Positions 36,458 through 46,419 of a DNA stretch of 64,000 nucleotides are shown here, piece by piece (positions within the stretch are counted from its first letter, which is position 1; each line of letters starts with the position of its first letter). The DNA lies in assembly GCA_026826555.1 (NCBI GenBank), contig JAKSZT010053764.1, positions 36,135,907-36,199,906 of the forward strand, given 5' to 3'. Made by a program: the position numbers and the translations under genes. Under the pieces are notes generated by a model. That model did not search any database, was not told the origin of the DNA, and worked only from the letters and a program-made list of their open reading frames with translations. The DNA comes from Tolypeutes matacus (lineage: Eukaryota > Chordata > Mammalia > Cingulata > Chlamyphoridae).

Positions 36458-36549
36458 AGTAAAATAGAAATAGAAGTTTGTATATTTAGCAAGATATAAA
36501 CTATTCTAAGCCAGAGCAAATATTTGAACTAAAAGTGAAAAACTAAAGG

Positions 36550-36705
36550 AAGTATAGTGCAATATGTTACCTCTGTAAGTCTCAATTTCCCTCCTCTGTA
36601 AATAGAGATAAGTAATAAAATCTTCTTTATAGGGTTGTGGTGAAAATTATGTCCTGTCATGGTTGTAAACCACCTAACACAGTTCATAGCATTTACTAAT
36701 AGAAA
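36550..36705 (+). mobile_element. MIR fragment
   Basis: gttacctctgtaagtctcaa, ctgtaaatagagataag, agggttgtggtgaaaattat and acctaacacagttcatagc, in MIR sense order. Confidence 0.65.
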
Positions 36706-38097
36706 TTAAATACCCATTTATTGTGTTTATCTTCACCCTTTATCATTAAAATATTAAGGGTAGTTTCATTCTGAATGATGAATATATAGAAGCTTAAGGC
36801 AATTTACAAGGAAAGGACTGCAACAAGATGGTCCAGAAAAGAGTGTGATATTAGATTTGGGGGCAGAAGAACCCAGAGGAGTGAAGTTAAGGAGAAGGAA
36901 CCTTGGACCTAGAGGATCACTTTCCCATGCTCCAATACTGATTGACTCCATGGCCCTGTACATGCTGATGCCAGTGGACTGGAGGGCAATAACTGTGATG
37001 ATGGTTACTGTGAGGAAGCCCAAAAAGCTGACGCAATCTGGCTTAGCTGCCAGGCCACCCACGGAGTGTGCCTTGGGACACACTTTCTGAGAATCACAAT
37101 CATGTTGCCTGTGCCTTGAGATCTTGCTCCAAAGTCATTTTAGTATGGTTTGAGGTAGTTTTATGCCATTTTGATTCTTTAAAATTTCCTGTTCTGTTTG
37201 ACCCAGAGAAACAGGGAAGAAGCTTCTTTGAACCCCCCCAGGATTCTAGTGAACCTAAGAGGACCACTGGATACCTAAAAATATGGAAAGGGAATAGTTT
37301 CCATTTTAAGATTTTTAGGTTTCAGGCTAGACTGGGGAGTGTTAGGCTGGAGGTAGTGGAGAGTTGTCACAAAGATTATATGCCCGTTAATAATCCAAGT
37401 AAGCATTATCAATATTGCTGTTTAGTTTTACCTTGGCATTTCTAGCCAATGAAATAATACAAGAAAAAGACACTAAAAGTAATAGAAATGTAATTATTTT
37501 TATACAGCAGGAATATTTATGTAGAAAACCTACAAGAATTGACTGTGAAGCCCTTAGGACCAATAATAGAAATAGGGTTCAATAAGGAGGCTTCTCACAA
37601 ACTGCATATTCATTAATGCACATATTTCTTATAGATCATCAGAAACGATTTAGGAAATATAAAGGAAAAATCCCATTCAGAATAGCAATGTAAATGTAAA
37701 TTTAAAATGAAATCTGGAAGATCTACCTAAAAAGTATCTGCAAGGTTTTTACTGAGAGTCTTAAAAGAAGCATTAAATAATTGGGAGGACCTTACCCTGT
37801 TGTCAGTTGGGGAAAAAAAATGTATATATATATATATTTGTCCCTTGAAATACTGGTTGAAGAGAGTAAAAAGTCATCATCATCAAGAAACACACAGAAC
37901 AAGAAGACTTCCACAATGAAAATATATTTTAAGAAAAATAATATTTGAGTACGACAAAAATTGTAATTATAATTATTAAAGATATATGCTTCATGCCCAG
38001 TCTTAAATGTCATGAGTGAACAGATTTATACATACTCTTCACTCAAAAGAATGTGTAGAAAGACCAGGAAAATGAAGTAAAATTCAGTCACCTGGAT
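36706..38097. other. Unique sequence with overlapping unexplained ORFs
   Basis: The part 36,766-37,445 stays open on both strands: minus 105 residues (36,766-37,083), plus 81 residues (36,845-37,090) and plus 125 residues (37,068-37,445). The composition is GC-richer than its surroundings. No family is recognised and no splice sites frame it. It could be a decayed processed pseudogene or unknown repeat. The rest, including a (TA)n at 37,822-37,840, is empty. Confidence 0.35.
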
Positions 38098-38243
38098 AAG
38101 AGCTTCTCAAACTAGAAGATGTTATTTAATTGCAGATTCTGATTCAGTAGTTCTGGGCTGGGGACCAGGAAGCTGCATTTCCAGCAAGCTCCCAGGTGAT
38201 GCCCAAGGTTTTGGCTCATAGACCACACTCTGAGTAGCCAAGA
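38098..38243 (+). mobile_element. MER5A-like hAT MITE
   Basis: agagcttctcaaactagaag, gcagattctgattcagtagt, agctgcatttccagcaagct, cccaggtgatgcccaagg and agaccacactctgagtagcc follow the MER5A order. Confidence 0.88.
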
Positions 38244-38755
38244 GCTTTATTCCTGGCTCTGCGATTGAGCCTGGTATCATTAGCTCTTGCTGCTTTTCTG
38301 TATGTACAATTGGGACCAAAATGTCGGGTTCTTTAGGCAGGGATAACATTGGGGACCAAAAAAAAAAAAAAAAGAATTTCAATCAAAGTACGTGTTAAAT
38401 TTAAAATCTTACAGAACAGCGTACCCATTACTCCTATTGTTTTGGGCTGCATTGCTTTTTTTTGTTTGTATTTTTTGAGTGACTGAAAGAGATTTGTCCT
38501 CATGTGATATTATTAAAACAATAGTAACCAAGAAATCAAATTGTCAGTAAGTAATTTCAATATTGTCAGCTGCCAGTTTTTAGGGACCTACACAATTATT
38601 TTTCATAAGTATCTCTGGATCATAGTAATAACTATAACTGACATTAAAACCTCTGAGTGAGTTAGGGCAACACTTGCCACTTACGCTTGTCTTCGTTTAA
38701 ATGGAACAGTCCTGCGACCTATGGCTTCTAGTGGGTGACTACTACCCCTACCAAA
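38244..38755. other. Unique sequence
   Basis: A poly-A tract at about 38,358-38,373 with no recognisable body. Nothing else. Confidence 0.4.
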
Positions 38756-38992
38756 CTTATTAGTCTTTTTTTTTAAAATACTGGGCCAGGGAATTGAACC
38801 CCAGACCTTGAATGTGGGAAGCCGGCGCCCAACCACTGAGCTCAGCTTCCTTGAGTTGGTTTTTTCATTTGTTTGTTTGTTGTTTTTTGTTTGTTTGTTT
38901 GTTTTTAGGAGGCACCAGGGATGGAACCCCATACCTGCCATGTGGGAAGCAGGCGCTCAACTGCTTGAGCCACATCTGCTCCCTTATTAGTC
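38756..38992 (-). mobile_element. DAS-SINE, dimeric, antisense
   Basis: Element 38,766-38,982, two tRNA-like units (ggaattgaaccccagacctt / caaccactgagctcagc and ggatggaaccccatacctg / gcttgagccacatctgc) joined by a (gttt)n linker. A perfect 10-bp target duplication, cttattagtc, lies at 38,756-38,765 and 38,983-38,992. Confidence 0.94.
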
Positions 38993-39654
38993 ATTTTTCT
39001 GGTAACTTAGTTGTACTTATAAAGTGATTACAAATGTGCCACCGGTGAAAATAGTCTCATTGTTGTAAAAAGGAAACAAAATGGGCGAAGAGGAGAAGTG
39101 GATTATTGGCCAAGGAGGATACCTCCAAATTTTGTTTTCAGGCAATTGAAATAATTTTGTAGTGTGAACACTCTTCCAAAGTAAGCAGCTTCCTCCTTTC
39201 ATTGCGTTCTCCTGCCCTTTCACCCAGCCCACTCCTCCCACCTCAAATATCCCACAATAAGTAAACAAATCATGTGTTTACTAAGGGATTTTTTTTTTCT
39301 TTCTTTTTAATGGCCATGGAAGATGAAGATTGGCAATGGGTAGAGAATGAACAACAAACATCTTTGCCTTGGCTCTTTTACTCCAGTCTTCAAAGTTGCC
39401 ACTCAGTAGCTCTAAATAGATGTTTGAGGGAAATCTACAGTTTTCTAGGCTAATTAAAGTCAAAATAAGAAAAAAAGTCTCAAGTTGTTTTCAGAACTCA
39501 ATAATTGCCCAACAGAATATATAATTCTATTTGTTTAAAAACATTTTATATTTAGTTAAAAAAGGAGATTAATAACCTAGCCGGGTATATTTACCAACCA
39601 ACTTAAGAAATAAATCACTACTAATATTGTTAAGAACATGACATGTATTCTTCC
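38993..39654. other. Unique sequence
   Basis: The ORFs at 39,017-39,268 and 39,281-39,463 (minus) are short and featureless. No repeats recognised. Confidence 0.4.
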
Positions 39655-39793
39655 ACAACTTTCTTTTTTCCTACCATTATATTTGCATTGTGTATTCATG
39701 CGGATTTATGTGCCTCTAGTTCATTCATTTTCAATGCTGTATTGTATTCCATTGTATGAATATACTACAATTTAGGTGATCCATTTTCCTATC

Positions 39794-40097
39794 AGTGAAC
39801 ATTTTGATTGTGTGGTAGTCAAGATGGCCTAAAATAAACATTTCATTTTATTTTGATTTGGTTTTTGCTCGTGCTAGTGTCTACCTTGCGTGGGATCTAG
39901 GCTGACAACATCCACCATCTGCAATATTCTGGTCAATGTGGCAGGGGAAATTATGAGGTGAATCATATACATATTTTAAAAGATTTCACCCAGCTGGGTG
40001 AAAATAAGTGGCTACACTTAATTTCAAGGAAGTAAAGTAGAGCTATCTAACTTGACATTTGCTCTTAAAGAGGAGAGTCATTATATATTAGTGAACA
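39794..40097. mobile_element. Unclassified 288-bp insertion in the old L1
   Basis: 39,802-40,089 does not belong to the L1 that surrounds it. The 8-mer agtgaaca occurs at 39,794-39,801 and 40,090-40,097, which could be a target duplication of hAT length, but no terminal inverted repeats are evident. Internal phrases include gtctaccttgcgtgggatc and ttcacccagctgggtgaaaa, the latter containing a short palindrome. Family unknown. Confidence 0.4.
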
Positions 40098-40680
40098 GCC
40101 TTATGATAACTGCAAGTTGTTTCCAAAGTTCTGTCTTGCCAACAATCTTGCTATGGACATAGATGTACTTATTTTTTGTGTTCATGTGTTATGTGAAAGT
40201 TCCTTAAGTATATACACTTAAGAGCGGGATTTCTAGGTCATGGGGGCATGAACATTTCAGTTTTACTGCATATTAGAATAGTCTCCAGAGTATTTTATAA
40301 GAAGTGTGGCTCTTTTATATTCTGAACAGGGTCAGAACTTATAGTTCCACCAACACAGTACAAAAGTTATTCTTGTGCTATATCCTTGGCAGAATATTCA
40401 CACTTTATTTTTACCATTCTGATGGTTATGCAATGGCACCTTATTGTGGTTTTGATATCTACTTTTCTTATAACTAGCATGATGGTGTATCTTTTCAGGT
40501 GTTTTTTTGCCATTCATGTTTCCCTTTATTCAAGTCTACATATTCAAGTCTTTGTCCATTTTTATCCTTTTCATATTGATTTATAGGAGTTTGTAATTTA
40601 TTTGTAAACATTTATTCTTTGTGCTTATCAGTGTTTCAAATATTTTTACCAAATCTGTGGCATGACTATTCTCTTTTAAT

Positions 40681-43146
40681 GGTATCTTTTTTTTAATTAT
40701 TTTTTATTATGGGTAAAAATCAAAATTCTCACAATACATACAAACATTTGGAAAATGATATATAAATATATATGCATATATGTGTATTTGCTTACAAAAA
40801 TGTTATTTATATATATATATATATACATATATTTCAAGAGGTGCTTAGATTACCCAAAATATTACACGGAACCCACTGGGATTCCCATGTTGCCCACCTC
40901 CCACACCTCCCACCACATCCCACACAAACATCTCCCACAGTGTGGCCCACCACCCTCAATGAACTTACACATCCTGGAGCCTTGCCACCAACCATAGACC
41001 ACAGTTCACACTGTAGACCACACTCTCTCCCACTCAGTTCTGAGTGGTGTGTGCTGATTTAAAATGGCCTACATCCGTTGCCACAACAGTACTCAGGACA
41101 ACCTCCAACTCCCAAAGAAGCCCCTGTATTTCAACTGCTCATCCCCTCCCTACCCCAAAAGTGTCAAGTGGCCACTGGCTCCACCTCGTTGTTATAATTT
41201 CTTGCATTGCTAGAATCACCATTTGTGAACAAGAGAATACCATCAAGTCCACTCTAGTCCATAGTTCTTCCCCCAATCCTGAGGGGACTGGGATGGTGAT
41301 GTCCACTCCACCTCCAAGTGAGAGAGGGCTTATATCCCATGGATATGGTGGGTGGGATGATCCTGCCTGCAGATGCAGGCCCTCTCCATTCCCTGGAATG
41401 GCCATTGCCCATCGTTGTCTCCTCACCAGGTGACTTGGATGAGTCCATTGAGCTGTAGGGTAGGAGTTGCAGCTCCACCTAGATTTCATGCACACCTGGC
41501 ACATAGGTAGGCGGGAGGCTCCAGTCTCTGGAAGTATACCTAAAAACTCCAGCATCACATATAGGTTTGAATAGAAGGGACTGATGGACCATGTGCAGGG
41601 AGGACTTGTTTGAGTCTAATTCTGTCACTCTCAGGAGCACAGATTCCAAAATAGAACCCGCTGATAAGGCATCAGTCTCTGGGGCTATCCCCCCTTATAT
41701 AGGACCAGGGTTTCTCCGGAGCTCTCAGGAACCCCACTGAGTGGGGTGATAGACACTTAGATGTTCTATGAGCTCCTACTGAGGTGTGCGTAAGAGTTAC
41801 CTCTGGGATGACCTCCCGACTCTCTTTGAAGTCTCTTAGCCACTTGAACTCATTTGTCTTTACCATTTCCCCCTTTTATTCAAGGTCTTTTTCCAGTTGT
41901 GTTGCCAGTTGGCACTTGGTATTAATCCCTCGTTGCCAGGGAGGCTCATCCCCGGGAGTTATGTCCCACATTGGGGGGAAGGTATTGCAATCATATGCTG
42001 AGTTTGGCTTAGAGAGAGGCCACATTTGAGCAACAAGGAGGCTCTCAGGTGGCAACCCTTAGGCACCCTACAACTGCAGGCTAAGTCTCATTTACAAGAG
42101 CAAAGACTCACAAGGGTAGTCATCAATAAAAAAAACACATCAGTGGGTCATCCTATTTTGACAGGCACTGTCCCTACACTCAGAGGACTATTGCTGCTCC
42201 CTTGGAGACTGTGGCAGAGCTCTCCAGGCTAGGAATTCAGATTCCCTCATTTATTGTGTGATTATCCACCCATCGTGACCATGCCCCATCCCCCAATCCT
42301 TTGAATGATTTTGTATATCTTTCATGTATATTCGGATGAACCAATCCCCCCGAAACCCCTCCCAGACACCCCCCCCCCAATAATCCCCCGCAGTACCCAT
42401 TGTAACCCTTCTGTGATCCAAATCCTCCATGAACATTTAGTCCATAAAATAATCAAATACACTTACTAGGAAAAAGAAACAAGTGTGATAAGCTTACATG
42501 CAAGAGACAAACATAAGGAAACTCAGGGGAAAAAAAAAAAAAAAAGAGAAGGAAAAAAAACAAATAATCAAACAAAGAACAAAACAAAATAAAATATAAT
42601 TAGTGGATTGGGACATTCAAAAAATGGGCAAAAAAGCAAAGGAAATGCCTTTAAAATATATATATATATATATTCATTTTTTTCCTTTCTCTCTTCTTTT
42701 TTCCCCTTTTTCCTTCCCTTTATCACTGTGTTATCGGATGTCTGGTGTGCCATGACACCTTCCTCCTCTCAATCCCCATTGTCTCCCAATTTTTCATTTA
42801 ATTTTCAAAGAAGTTTTAGGTCACAGCAAAGTCACACACGGAGTGCCGGAGACTCCCATATACCAAACCACCCCCCCTTCCCCACCCCATATTAACTCTC
42901 CCCCCTTTTTTTTTTGGTTGTTAGCATTGTTATAACTGTTATGCAGATAGCAAAATATAGCAACTAAACATTGTCAGTGATTTACAGTATAGTTTACAAT
43001 TTAGATGATACAGTTTAATAATTTTGATGATATTTACCATGTCCTGTGTCCATTACTGTAAGGTAATGAAAAACCTTCCCCATGACCACCAAACAACCCA
43101 TTAGATCTTGACTGTTCCCTTCTCCCCAGCCCCCCAGGTATCTTTT
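40681..43146 (-). mobile_element. Young L1 3' UTR fragment, antisense, 5'-truncated, with TSD
   Basis: Element 40,691-43,136, flanked by the perfect 10-bp duplication ggtatctttt (40,681-40,690 and 43,137-43,146). It starts on the plus strand with a T-rich stretch (complement of the poly-A tail), contains an internal (TA)n, and is colinear with 54,865-57,062. Its whole 2.45 kb lies within the 3' UTR of that L1. The 129- and 139-residue ORFs at 41,044-41,558 are untranslated-region ORFs. The L1 machinery primes at the 3' end and often stops early, which explains the truncation. Confidence 0.92.
42661..42672. repeat. Short (TA)n in L1 3' UTR
   Basis: A TA dinucleotide run inside the L1 3' UTR fragment. 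The homologous position in the other copy (about 56,615-56,640) is an A/T run instead, so this is a mutable site. Confidence 0.7.
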
Positions 43147-43312
43147 AATGCACAAATGTTTTCAATTTTAATGTAGTAAAATTTATCAAAAATTTTCTCT
43201 AAAGTTTGTCGATTTGTTTTGTATGTGTGTGTCTTTTTAAAAATTCCTTATTATTTTGAACTTTTAAAGATATTTTTCTCTATTTTATTTTAAAACTGAT
43301 AAAGTTTTTCTT

Positions 43313-43529
43313 CTACATTAATTTTCTTTTTTTTTTTTTTTTTTTTTTTTAAAGATTTTATTTATTTATTCATTTATCCCCCCCTTGCTGCTTGTGCTCG
43401 CTGGGTCAGCTAACCACGCCGTGCGGGCGAGCTTGCCCCCACCAGGAGGCCCCGGGAACCGAACCCGGGGCCTCCCATATGATAAACGGGAGCCCTACTG
43501 ATTGAGCCACAGCCGCTTCCCTACATTAA
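43313..43529 (-). mobile_element. Young GC-rich DAS-SINE, antisense, inserted in old L1
   Basis: Element 43,322-43,520 with CpG-rich body (ccacgccgtgcgggcgag) and a head complement tgattgagccacagccgc. The target duplication ctacattaa lies at 43,313-43,321 and 43,521-43,529. Nearly identical to the copies at 19,456 and 36,254 apart from scattered substitutions. Confidence 0.95.
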
Positions 43530-43830
43530 GTTTCTTAGTCCATCTAGAATCAATATTTTGTGTATGATATGAGGTAGGGATACAGTTTTGCATTTTTTCA
43601 TTTATTTAGCTCATTAGCTTAGCACAGTTTAAGAACAGCTCAACTTTTCTTTCATTAATCTGCAGTGTTTCTCTGATATATGTTTCCATATATGTGTGGA
43701 AATCTTTCTGAGATCTTTATTCTGTTTCCTTTGACTTTTTCTTTATACCAATATGCACTAATACCACATTGTCTTATTACTTTAGCTTTATGTCTTGATA
43801 TTTTATGAGGAATGTGTTTCTTTTATATTC

Positions 43831-44907
43831 ATTCAACCAATACTAAGAGGGCATGTACCCTATCCCAGGTACTCTTCTGCATACTAGGGGTAAAAAAAAT
43901 TGGAAAAAAATAAATCCCGTCCTCTCAAGGAAATTAATTCTTTTAGAGAGTTTTTCTAGTGAACATATAAATTAAAATAAAAAATTAATCCTATAATATG
44001 TTTATGTGGTGAGTGCTCTAGATATACTCTTTCTGGCTGCCTGGAATAGGCGAGAAGCAGGAACTATGCTTATCCTTTTTAAAAATTTAGATCAGAGAAT
44101 TCCTAATCTGTTCCCAAAAGATTCTAGCCTTCTCTTTAAAATCAAGGGTTGGTTTTGAATGTATTAAAGAGGGGCATGGGGCCATAGGTGAGGTATGTTT
44201 GACATAAATGTAAATAGATGTATTTGTAAAATTGTTTTCTCCTCCTGTAAAGTCTAGTTGGCACAGAGATTCTACTCAGGTTCCATTTTGCTGATCTTTT
44301 CGCATTCAGTGGTTTTAGACCATTGCATTATCTTGCATCCTTTACTATGTAAGGCCACTGTGAAGGACCCCTGTGGAGTGGTTATGTCTGTGCCTGACCA
44401 GAATTAGGCCTAGAGAATTAGACTTTATATGAAAGAAAGATAACCTGCTGATCACTTAAATTTCATTTAGATAAATGTAGATAGAGTTGCTGCCTATGAC
44501 CCTAACAAAATGATAGATTATGTCAATAGCATTATAGTATCTCACCTAAGGGAGGCGATGTTCTAGTCAACCTCTTTTTCAGGTACACCTAGAGTTTAGG
44601 ATCCTTTTTTGTGTTCTGCCCTTTAAGAGGGTTAAATGTAAGCTTGTGTATTCTTGGAAGAGAGTGCATGTTAGACAATGGACTAAAAATTCAACAATAT
44701 TATTAATGAATGAAAGAATAGGAATTGTTTTGATCGGAGTAGTGGTGGTGGGGCTATCTTTAGAAATGTGTGGCTCCAATTGGCAGAAATAAGAGGAATG
44801 AATCATATTGGAAAGAAATTCTTTCTCACTAGCAATGTTCAAGCATGGTTCACTAGTCAGTCTATTAGAAGTGCTGTGGAAGGAAATCAAGTATCAAAGG
44901 GTATTTA
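43831..44907. other. Unique sequence with an ancient repeat trace
   Basis: 43,848-44,010 (ttcattcaaccaatactaag, ccaggtactcttctgcatac) resembles the widespread old mammalian attcaacaaatatttattga repeat. The 103-residue minus ORF at 44,579-44,890 has no domain. Nothing else is recognised. Confidence 0.4.
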
Positions 44908-45354
44908 CCAAGGGTGATAGGTTGAATTATGTACCCCAATATTATGTACCCCAATAAATACATTTTCTTAATCTTAATCCACAGCTTTGTATGAACATTG
45001 TAGATAGAACCTCTTGACGATGTTTTTAGTTAAGCTTTGACTCAACTGAATGAAGGTGGATCTTAATCTAGGTTATAGGAGACCTTTAAAAGAGAACTGG
45101 GAAGTCACAGAAGCTAAAAAAAGGAAAGGACATTATCATATGACAACAAGCAGAAAAACAAGCCAAGGAAACTCAAGGATTGCCAGCAGCCAGCACCAGA
45201 ATGCTACAGTCTTCGGGGAGAAAACAATCCTTGCTGATTTCTTTACTTTAGACTTTTTTTTAGCCTCAAAACCATGAGGCAATGAATTCCCATCTTTTAA
45301 GCCAAACCTTTGTGTGGTACTTGTGATAGCAGCCCGGCAAACTAAGACACCAAG
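44908..45354 (+). mobile_element. MaLR-like solo LTR, sense
   Basis: From about 44,913 (tgataggttgaattatg) to 45,349 (aaactaagaca). Typical blocks: taggttataggagacc, gattgccagcagccagcacc, cctcaaaaccatgaggcaat and aagccaaacctttgtgtggt. The 5-mer ccaag flanks it (44,908-44,912 and 45,350-45,354). A 16-bp tandem duplication of attatgtaccccaata lies near the start. No internal viral sequence. Confidence 0.78.
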
Positions 45355-46080
45355 ATAACCTCTATGGTTATCATAAACTTCTTGAGACCATGTAACTCTT
45401 TAATGTTTTCATCAATTTTCCCTTAATGTGTAAAATAACCCTATGTTTTGACTCTCTTTCTATTCCTTTTTCCATTTTTGCCCAGTAATTTCCCTACTGT
45501 AAATAACATAAGAACAGATATGTGACTATAACCTTAGTCTAACCTCTTAATCTCATGGTTGTCATGTGCTGGTCACCTGGACTCATCAGCCAATCTATTC
45601 AGGGCTGTAAAGAGCAAAACAGGATATGCTTGTTTTGCTATAAATAAGAGTTTCAGAAACAAGGAAGAGCAGTGAAGATAGAGGGTGAAATCCTTGGGTA
45701 AGGGATCATGTCCTTCTCTCTGTTTCTGATGTTTAACATATTGCCTGGAAAATGAAAGCACACTAAAATTATTGTTTTAACTTCAAGAGCTATTCTCTAG
45801 AATCACAGAAACTGTCCATGTCATCAGTGGTAAGGAGAGCGCTAGATTCATATTCATACCTTTATTCTTTGTGCACAAAGTTTAATGTACTCAACATTTA
45901 TTGTGAACTACCAGGGAGGAGGAAGTAGTATTAGATGTTGAGAAAAAAATAGAAAGATTTGGAAATTAGCAGTTTAGTTTGGAACACATGATAAGCATAT
46001 TAGAAATAGTTTAAAACTCTATGAAACAGCACACATTTATTTTCCAGAGTACAGAAACATTCAGGACACATGGCAAAAAA

Positions 46081-46123
<43 letters not shown>

Positions 46124-46360
46124 AAATTAGAAATCATGTGGCAAAAGCCTTTGATTTTTTTCTTGCTGGCCAAGTCCTCTCTACTCCAAAGGATAATATC
46201 AGTAACTTATATTTTGAATTATGTATTATTTATATGACTGTCAAGTTGCTCATTAAAATCTGCTTGGATGGTTTTGAAAACTGAGTTTTACCAACCTCCT
46301 CACACTTGAGAATTGTGGCTTTGAAAGAAATTTGAATATAAACTTCTCTTTTTTTTTTAG
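45355..46360. other. Unique sequence with a TAAA microsatellite
   Basis: No mobile element or gene. The (TAAA)n array at about 46,074-46,125 sits in the middle. The T run at 46,348-46,358 forms the polypyrimidine tract of the candidate acceptor that follows. Confidence 0.45.
46074..46125. repeat. (TAAA)n microsatellite, about 11-12 units
   Basis: An almost pure tetranucleotide array, likely grown from a retroposon tail and expected to be polymorphic. Confidence 0.95.
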
Positions 46361-46419
46361 AGGGCACTGGCAAATACCACCTTTACATATGAAGGCAGGT
46401 ATTCATTCCAGACCCTAAG
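46361..46419 (+). other. Candidate 59-bp exon
   Basis: The upstream sequence is a polypyrimidine tract ending tttttttag (AG at 46,359-46,360). The downstream junction ctaag/gtaagt (GT at 46,420-46,421) is a perfect consensus donor. Frame 1 of the 59 bp is open through 19 codons, starting R-A-L-A-N-T-T-F-T-Y-E-G-R-Y. The other two frames contain stops. At 59 bp (not a multiple of three) skipping would shift frame. No protein family is recognised and no partner exon was found in the window. It could be a genuine internal exon, a lncRNA exon or a chance pairing of good sites. Confidence 0.3.

Larger units (their letters stand above)
31540..36540 (+). pseudogene. Old L1 (ORF1 then ORF2 remnants), sense, heavily interrupted
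   Basis: A-rich L1 body in sense order. ORF1-like sequence lies at about 31,700-32,420 (ttctgtaccagtcaaattatc near 32,274). ORF2-like sequence runs from about 33,390 (aatttgaccatgtgttat, actgaattacctggcc). The reverse-transcriptase region resumes after the L2 at 35,480 (aggaaatagaaaatctgaat near 35,638) and reaches gagaaaattcaacttt at about 36,217, then continues after a SINE to about 36,540. It has no open frame longer than background. L2 (33,965-35,475) and two DAS-SINEs interrupt it. An early L1 or HAL1 relative; the subfamily is not assigned. Confidence 0.65.
39655..43830 (-). pseudogene. Old L1 3' ORF2 region, antisense, interrupted three times
   Basis: Antisense L1 in consistent order: attccattgtatgaatatac near 39,750, gttgtttccaaagttctgtc near 40,119, gtggttttgatatctacttt near 40,447, ggtatctttt at the young L1 insertion, aatgcacaaatgttttcaat at 43,147, then agtccatctagaatcaatat after the SINE and ataccacattgtcttattac near 43,760. 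Frames are destroyed. The interruptions are a 288-bp unknown insert, a young L1 3' fragment and a GC-rich DAS-SINE. Confidence 0.82.

Noticed and set aside
41139..41558. Small ORFs in the L1 3' UTR (for example 41,478-41,254 and the matching frame at 55,532-55,284) that remain open in both copies
   Set aside because: By eye the two copies differ at about 24 nucleotides over this segment and at about 18 of 74 residues, so most changes alter the protein. That argues against selection on the frame; openness reflects composition.
46074..46125. CRISPR-like or satellite array
   Set aside because: It is a plain TAAA microsatellite. No spaced direct repeats exist in the window, which is eukaryotic.
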